From Clostridia bacterium (GTDB lineage Bacteria > Bacillota > Clostridia > Christensenellales > CAG-138), in the NCBI GenBank assembly GCA_016296415.1, contig JAEDJH010000032.1:1-16252 (forward strand): DNA of 16,252 nt. Reading direction: 5' to 3'. The notes under the pieces were generated by a model, which was given only the letters and a program-made list of their open reading frames with translations, searched no databases and had not been told where the DNA came from. This document shows, in pieces, positions 12,759 through 16,252 of the stretch. A program made the translations under genes and the position numbers. Every line of letters starts with the position of its first letter. Within the stretch, counting starts at the first letter, position 1.

Positions 12759-14492
12759 ATGATTACATTCAAAATCGACGGAAGAACAATCCAAACTCAA
12801 GAGGGCAAAACCGTTCTTGAAGCCGCCATCGAAAACGGCATCAAGATCCCCACGCTCTGCAACCTCAAGGACATCAACAACATCGGCGCATGCCGTATGT
12901 GCCTTGTCGAGGATGCAAAGTCCGGCAAGCTTCAGGCTTCCTGCGTACTCCCCGTATCGGAGGGTTTGGAAATACTGACTGCAACCAAGAAGGTGCTTGA
13001 CGCTCGTCGTTCCGTCCTCGAGCTCATACTGTCAGACCATGACCGTTCCTGCCTCACCTGCAAGCGCAATCATCACTGCGAGCTTCAGGCTCTTTCCGAA
13101 GAGCTTGGCATCACCGAGATCGAGTTTGAAGGCGAGCGTATCATCAAGACCATCGACGAAGTATCTCCCAGCATCGTAAGAGATAACAATAAGTGCATTC
13201 TCTGCCGTCGCTGCGTTGCCGCCTGCGAAAACACCCAGGGTGTATTTGCCATCGGAATGCAGAACCGCGGCTTCAAGACCGTGGTAGGTTCTCCCTTCGG
13301 CAAGAATCTTACCGAAATCGCCTGCATAAACTGCGGTCAGTGTATCGCAGCCTGCCCCACGGGCGCACTCACCGAGAAGGATTCCACCAAGGCAGTCTGG
13401 GCGGCTCTCAACGATCCCAACAAGTTCGTTGTATTCCAGCCCGCTCCCGCCGTGCGTGTAGCGATCGGTGAAGAATTCGGCATGCCCATCGGCACCTCCT
13501 CCACCGGCAAGCTCGCCGCCGCCATGAGAAGGCTCGGCGCAGACAGAGTATTCGACGTTGACTTCGGCGCCGACCTCACCATCATGGAAGAAGGCACGGA
13601 GCTTCTCGACAGGATAAACAACGGCGGTGTTCTCCCGATGATCACCTCCTGCTCGCCCGGCTGGGTCAAGTACTGCGAGCATTTCTATCCCGAGTTCATT
13701 CCGAACCTCTCCACCTGCAAGAGCCCGAACCAGATGCAGGGTGCCATCACCAAGACCTACTTTGCAGAGAAAAACGGCCTCGATCCCAAGAACATCTTCG
13801 TAGTATCCGTAATGCCCTGCACCGCAAAGAAGTTCGAGATCATCCGTCCCGAGATGGGCAGAGAAGGCTACCGCGATGTAGATGCCAACCTCACCACCCG
13901 TGAGCTTGCAAGGATGATCAAGCAGGCAAGCATCGACTATGTCAATCTCCCCGATGAAGAGTTCGACTCCATCCTCGGCGATTCCTCCGGCGCAGGCGTC
14001 ATCTTCGGCGTAACCGGCGGCGTTATGGAAGCTGCTCTGCGTACGGTTGCCGACATCCTCACCGGTCAGGATCTCGAGTCCATCGAGTACCACGGCGTAC
14101 GCGGCCTCGACGGCATCAAGGAAGCAACCATAAACGTAGCAGGCATGGATGTAAACGTAGCGATCGTACACGGAACCGCAAACGCCAGCAAGCTGCTCGA
14201 TGAGATCAAGGCAGGCAACAAGAACTACCACTTTATCGAGATCATGGGATGCCCCGGCGGCTGCGTAACCGGCGGCGGTCAGCCCTATGTTGATGCACGT
14301 ACCCGTTATCAGGTAGATCCCAAGGCCGCAAGAGCTGCCGCTACCTATGGCGAGGATCGTTCCAAGACCATCAGGAAGTCCCACAAGAACCCCTCCATCG
14401 CCAAGCTGTATGAGGAGTACCTCGGCAAGCCCAACAGTCACAAGGCACACGAGCTGCTCCACACCCACTATGTTGACAGGAGCGGCAAATAA
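12759..14492 (+). CDS. hydA: [FeFe] hydrogenase, CpI-like multi-cluster (M3) architecture
   Basis: The 577-residue cytoplasmic enzyme reduces protons to H2 with electrons from reduced carriers. Domains in order: a plant-type [2Fe-2S] domain (C34, C45, C48, C62); a His-Cys [4Fe-4S] site (H94, C98, C101, C107); two [4Fe-4S] clusters (C146, C149, C152, C156 and C189, C192, C195, C199); and the H-cluster domain. H-cluster motifs are TSCSPGW (296-302), MPCTAKKFE (352-360; C354) and MGCPGGC (496-502; C498, C502). Numbering runs one below C. pasteurianus CpI as I recall it. The CpI position C300 appears as S299, while C298 and the proton-path residues E278, E281, R285 and S318 are kept; C320 is extra. 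ATG 12759 is favoured over a TTG at 12753 by AAAGGA (12745-12750). Codon use resembles rplS, suggesting high expression. No NuoE/NuoF-like or maturase genes adjoin. Confidence 0.96.
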   Translation: MITFKIDGRTIQTQEGKTVLEAAIENGIKIPTLCNLKDINNIGACRMCLVEDAKSGKLQASCVLPVSEGLEILTATKKVLDARRSVLELILSDHDRSCLTCKRNHHCELQALSEELGITEIEFEGERIIKTIDEVSPSIVRDNNKCILCRRCVAACENTQGVFAIGMQNRGFKTVVGSPFGKNLTEIACINCGQCIAACPTGALTEKDSTKAVWAALNDPNKFVVFQPAPAVRVAIGEEFGMPIGTSSTGKLAAAMRRLGADRVFDVDFGADLTIMEEGTELLDRINNGGVLPMITSCSPGWVKYCEHFYPEFIPNLSTCKSPNQMQGAITKTYFAEKNGLDPKNIFVVSVMPCTAKKFEIIRPEMGREGYRDVDANLTTRELARMIKQASIDYVNLPDEEFDSILGDSSGAGVIFGVTGGVMEAALRTVADILTGQDLESIEYHGVRGLDGIKEATINVAGMDVNVAIVHGTANASKLLDEIKAGNKNYHFIEIMGCPGGCVTGGGQPYVDARTRYQVDPKAARAAATYGEDRSKTIRKSHKNPSIAKLYEEYLGKPNSHKAHELLHTHYVDRSGK

Positions 14493-14529
14493 GCCAAAGC
14501 GCTGTGCGTATAGGCACTGACTGAAACAG

Positions 14530-14568
14530 AAAGCACCGTTACCAAAAGTTAGCGGTGCTTTTCTTTTT
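14530..14568 (+). terminator. Terminator after the hydrogenase gene
   Basis: The 9-bp stem aaagcaccg (14530-14538) and cggtgcttt (14553-14561) is followed by a T-rich run to 14568. It makes hydA monocistronic. Confidence 0.85.
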
Positions 14569-14573
14569 CCCAT

Positions 14574-14602
14574 AAAAACGGGGCCTGACGAACTGCGGCC
14601 CC
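14574..14602 (-). terminator. Terminator after the DUF4173-like gene
   Basis: The stem ggggcc (14580-14585) and ggcccc (14597-14602) has A5 at 14574-14578, which becomes a U-run after the hairpin on the minus strand. It lies back to back with the hydA terminator, leaving no gene in 14493-14632. Confidence 0.75.
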
Positions 14603-14632
14603 TTATACTGAGTTGTATAGTTAATCGGTCGG

Positions 14633-16252
14633 TTACGGACGTGTTTTGTAGCCCAGGTCTTTGAGTATATGCTCTGCCAGGCTCGTCTGTATGTTGTACG
14701 AGAATATGTTCCTTTCATTTCCACACATTTCTCGGCTCATATTCACAAGATAGCTCATCGCATCCGCACGGGTCGCCGCATCGAGCGTGCCGCTCGTTTT
14801 GTTCCATTCGATAAGCCTCGCAACCTCCGGCACTCCGGAATAACCCAGGTCGTACATGGCATCTATATCCATCTCCTCTATCCTGCCGTCGATATATGCG
14901 TCAACGTTGTATTTTGCGATTATCCCATCGGGGTTTGACAGTGCCAAAGCGCCGAACATCACAATGAACATCGACAGCAGTACCTTTACGGTGTTTATGC
15001 GTTTGAACAGCTGTGCAAGTATAACCGTCACAAATGTCATTCCAAGCAGTGCCATAAACCAGCTTGCATAGACACGCTTTTGCGTCAATCCGTACACGCC
15101 GATGTATATCGCCATCTTGGAAAGCGCCGTGGCTATCAAAACAAGGGTAAACAGAGAAATTATCACGGCAAGCAGCTTCATAACAACCGACTTTCCGTCT
15201 GCATTTCGCTTCATAAACAGACCTGCGGTTATCAGCGCAAACAGGTTAATTCCGCTGACGGCGCACAGTTCGAAAAACCCGCTTCGTGCATATTCGGAAT
15301 AGCTGTATTCCGCCGGCAAAACGCCCGTGAACGCCGACACGTAATACTTCCATTGCGATATGAAGAACAGTACGTAGACTATAAGCAGCGGAACTATCGC
15401 CGCCACAACGAGCGCCTTGGGCGCAAACCGCAGCTTTGTCCTTACGCTCCTGCACTTTTCCTCAGTCAGCACCTGCCGATTGTCATGATTGACGCCCGAT
15501 ATCCACATGCCGAACAAGTACATACCTATCGGAACTCCGATGACTATCTTGAACGCAGCGGAGAGCACATCCGAAATATCTTTCTCAAAGATGCGTTTGA
15601 GCAGCTCCGAAAACCCTTCGTCATAAAGGAGCAGAGCGCAGACTATTGCCGTTGGGATCACCGCAAGCATCAGCCCGAGCGCCGTCCAAAGCAGCGTCAA
15701 GCCGAATTTTTTGCCCTTTGTCGCCGATACGAGGCTTCCGAAGTTTGAAAACGGCATAACGAACGCCGCCTTTATCAGCTCAAGCGGGAACAGGTCGGAA
15801 AGCCGTCTTTCTATCGAGTTTCCCGTAGCGGTGAACACCCAGTAAATATAGGCGATTATGCAGAAAAAGAACGCCCACGAATGTATGTCGCCGTTTTCCG
15901 TGACGATAAACGACACCGACATCGCCAATGCCGATACCGCAAACACCATCGGGCGCAGGCTTAGTACACCTGCCGTATGACCTTTAAGGCACAGATATGC
16001 GGCGGTCACTCCGAATATCCCCCACACAAACAGCAGTCCACCAAGGGTATACGTTGCTGCGGGCGTGACAAACGCATATATCCAGCCCATCACCAATGCA
16101 AGCACGGCAAAAATCTGTTCCGTTTTGCCGTATTCGTGCTTTGCCCTCTTGGTAATCCTCTGCGGCGGCATCTGCGGGTTCCGGTAAAGGTCCTGGGGAG
16201 GATTTTGGGGAGCATTCTGCGCTAAATTCATTGGCTGACCCACGTATGGATT
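14633..16252 (-). CDS. DUF4173/DUF4153-like polytopic membrane protein (5' end outside window)
   Basis: The frame is open through the right edge (codons for N-P-Y precede a GTG at 16243), so the start lies outside and at least 539 residues are present. An N-terminal cytosolic stretch rich in Pro, Gln and Asn (QNAPQNPPQDLYRNPQMPPQ) leads into about 11 hydrophobic helices. The segment EYARSGFFELCAVSGINLFA matches the YAr.GFf.L..v..iNL signature I associate with DUF4173. The C-terminal soluble tail (AKYNVDAYIDGRIEEMD, YDLGYSGVPEVARLI) also fits that family, where a short repeat-like helical tail follows the last helix. Function is unknown; transport or cell-envelope roles are guesses. It ends at its own terminator, facing hydA. 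The promoter is not in the window. Confidence 0.7.
   Translation of the reverse strand, partial: NPYVGQPMNLAQNAPQNPPQDLYRNPQMPPQRITKRAKHEYGKTEQIFAVLALVMGWIYAFVTPAATYTLGGLLFVWGIFGVTAAYLCLKGHTAGVLSLRPMVFAVSALAMSVSFIVTENGDIHSWAFFFCIIAYIYWVFTATGNSIERRLSDLFPLELIKAAFVMPFSNFGSLVSATKGKKFGLTLLWTALGLMLAVIPTAIVCALLLYDEGFSELLKRIFEKDISDVLSAAFKIVIGVPIGMYLFGMWISGVNHDNRQVLTEEKCRSVRTKLRFAPKALVVAAIVPLLIVYVLFFISQWKYYVSAFTGVLPAEYSYSEYARSGFFELCAVSGINLFALITAGLFMKRNADGKSVVMKLLAVIISLFTLVLIATALSKMAIYIGVYGLTQKRVYASWFMALLGMTFVTVILAQLFKRINTVKVLLSMFIVMFGALALSNPDGIIAKYNVDAYIDGRIEEMDIDAMYDLGYSGVPEVARLIEWNKTSGTLDAATRADAMSYLVNMSREMCGNERNIFSYNIQTSLAEHILKDLGYKTRP

Noticed and set aside
13032..14573. 513-residue minus-strand frame across hydA
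   Set aside because: Although long, it is fully antisense to the hydrogenase, begins in the hydA terminator region, and reads as low-information Gly/Val/Leu sequence; GC-rich codon bias explains it.

Overview
The window looks like chromosome from a spore-former-lineage Firmicute, most likely a class Clostridia gut-type anaerobe of the Ruminococcaceae/Oscillospiraceae kind. The grounds are intermediate base composition, strong AAAGGAG ribosome binding sites, consensus sigma-A promoters, a T-box leader on pheST, a YlmC/YmxH-type PRC-barrel protein, and a clostridial [FeFe] hydrogenase closely resembling CpI. Species cannot be named from the sequence alone. There are no rRNA or tRNA genes, CRISPR arrays, insertion sequences or phage genes. 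Most of the window is core chromosome; the less ordinary parts are the intergenic leaders and a few poorly characterised proteins.

Layout. Positions 1-491 (+) hold the C-terminal part of an XRE-type regulator with two membrane helices; its frame runs without a stop into the next gene. Positions 439-2674 (+) hold carbamate kinase (arcC) and tripeptidase (pepT) behind a perfect TTGACA-17-TATAAT promoter, with intrinsic terminators after each gene. Positions 2800-3270 (+) encode a TspO/MBR membrane protein, tail to tail with an unrecognised 339-residue protein (3272-4291, -). Divergent from that is a small ylmC/ymxH-like gene (4449-4694, +). Then comes a ribosome/RNA cluster (4852-7122, +): rplS (L19) with a structured leader, a terminator, rbgA, rnhB and yraN, the last three tightly packed with overlaps.

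A bidirectional terminator (7123-7147) separates this from the leftward block. That block is pheS-pheT (7165-10599, -), encoding both subunits of phenylalanyl-tRNA synthetase, controlled by a promoter, a T-box leader with a UUC specifier, and an antiterminator/terminator (10600-10921). Upstream is a separately transcribed NCS2 nucleobase permease (10995-12407, -). Divergent from it, across a 351-bp control region with two good promoters, is a monocistronic [FeFe] hydrogenase (12759-14492, +). The window closes with two back-to-back terminators and a polytopic DUF4173-like membrane protein (14633-16252, -) whose start lies outside.

How the parts work together. Translation dominates the middle: L19, the 50S assembly GTPase RbgA, RNase HII and the PheRS subunits. 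The metabolic genes fit a fermentative anaerobe: peptide breakdown (PepT), ATP from carbamoyl phosphate (ArcC), purine salvage (NCS2 permease) and H2 evolution (hydrogenase). I see no new multi-gene system. The best second looks are the hydrogenase's altered H-cluster motif, its leader with a potentially sequestered ribosome binding site, the switching hairpins upstream of the permease, the two alternative folds in the rplS leader, and the regulator frame that invades arcC.
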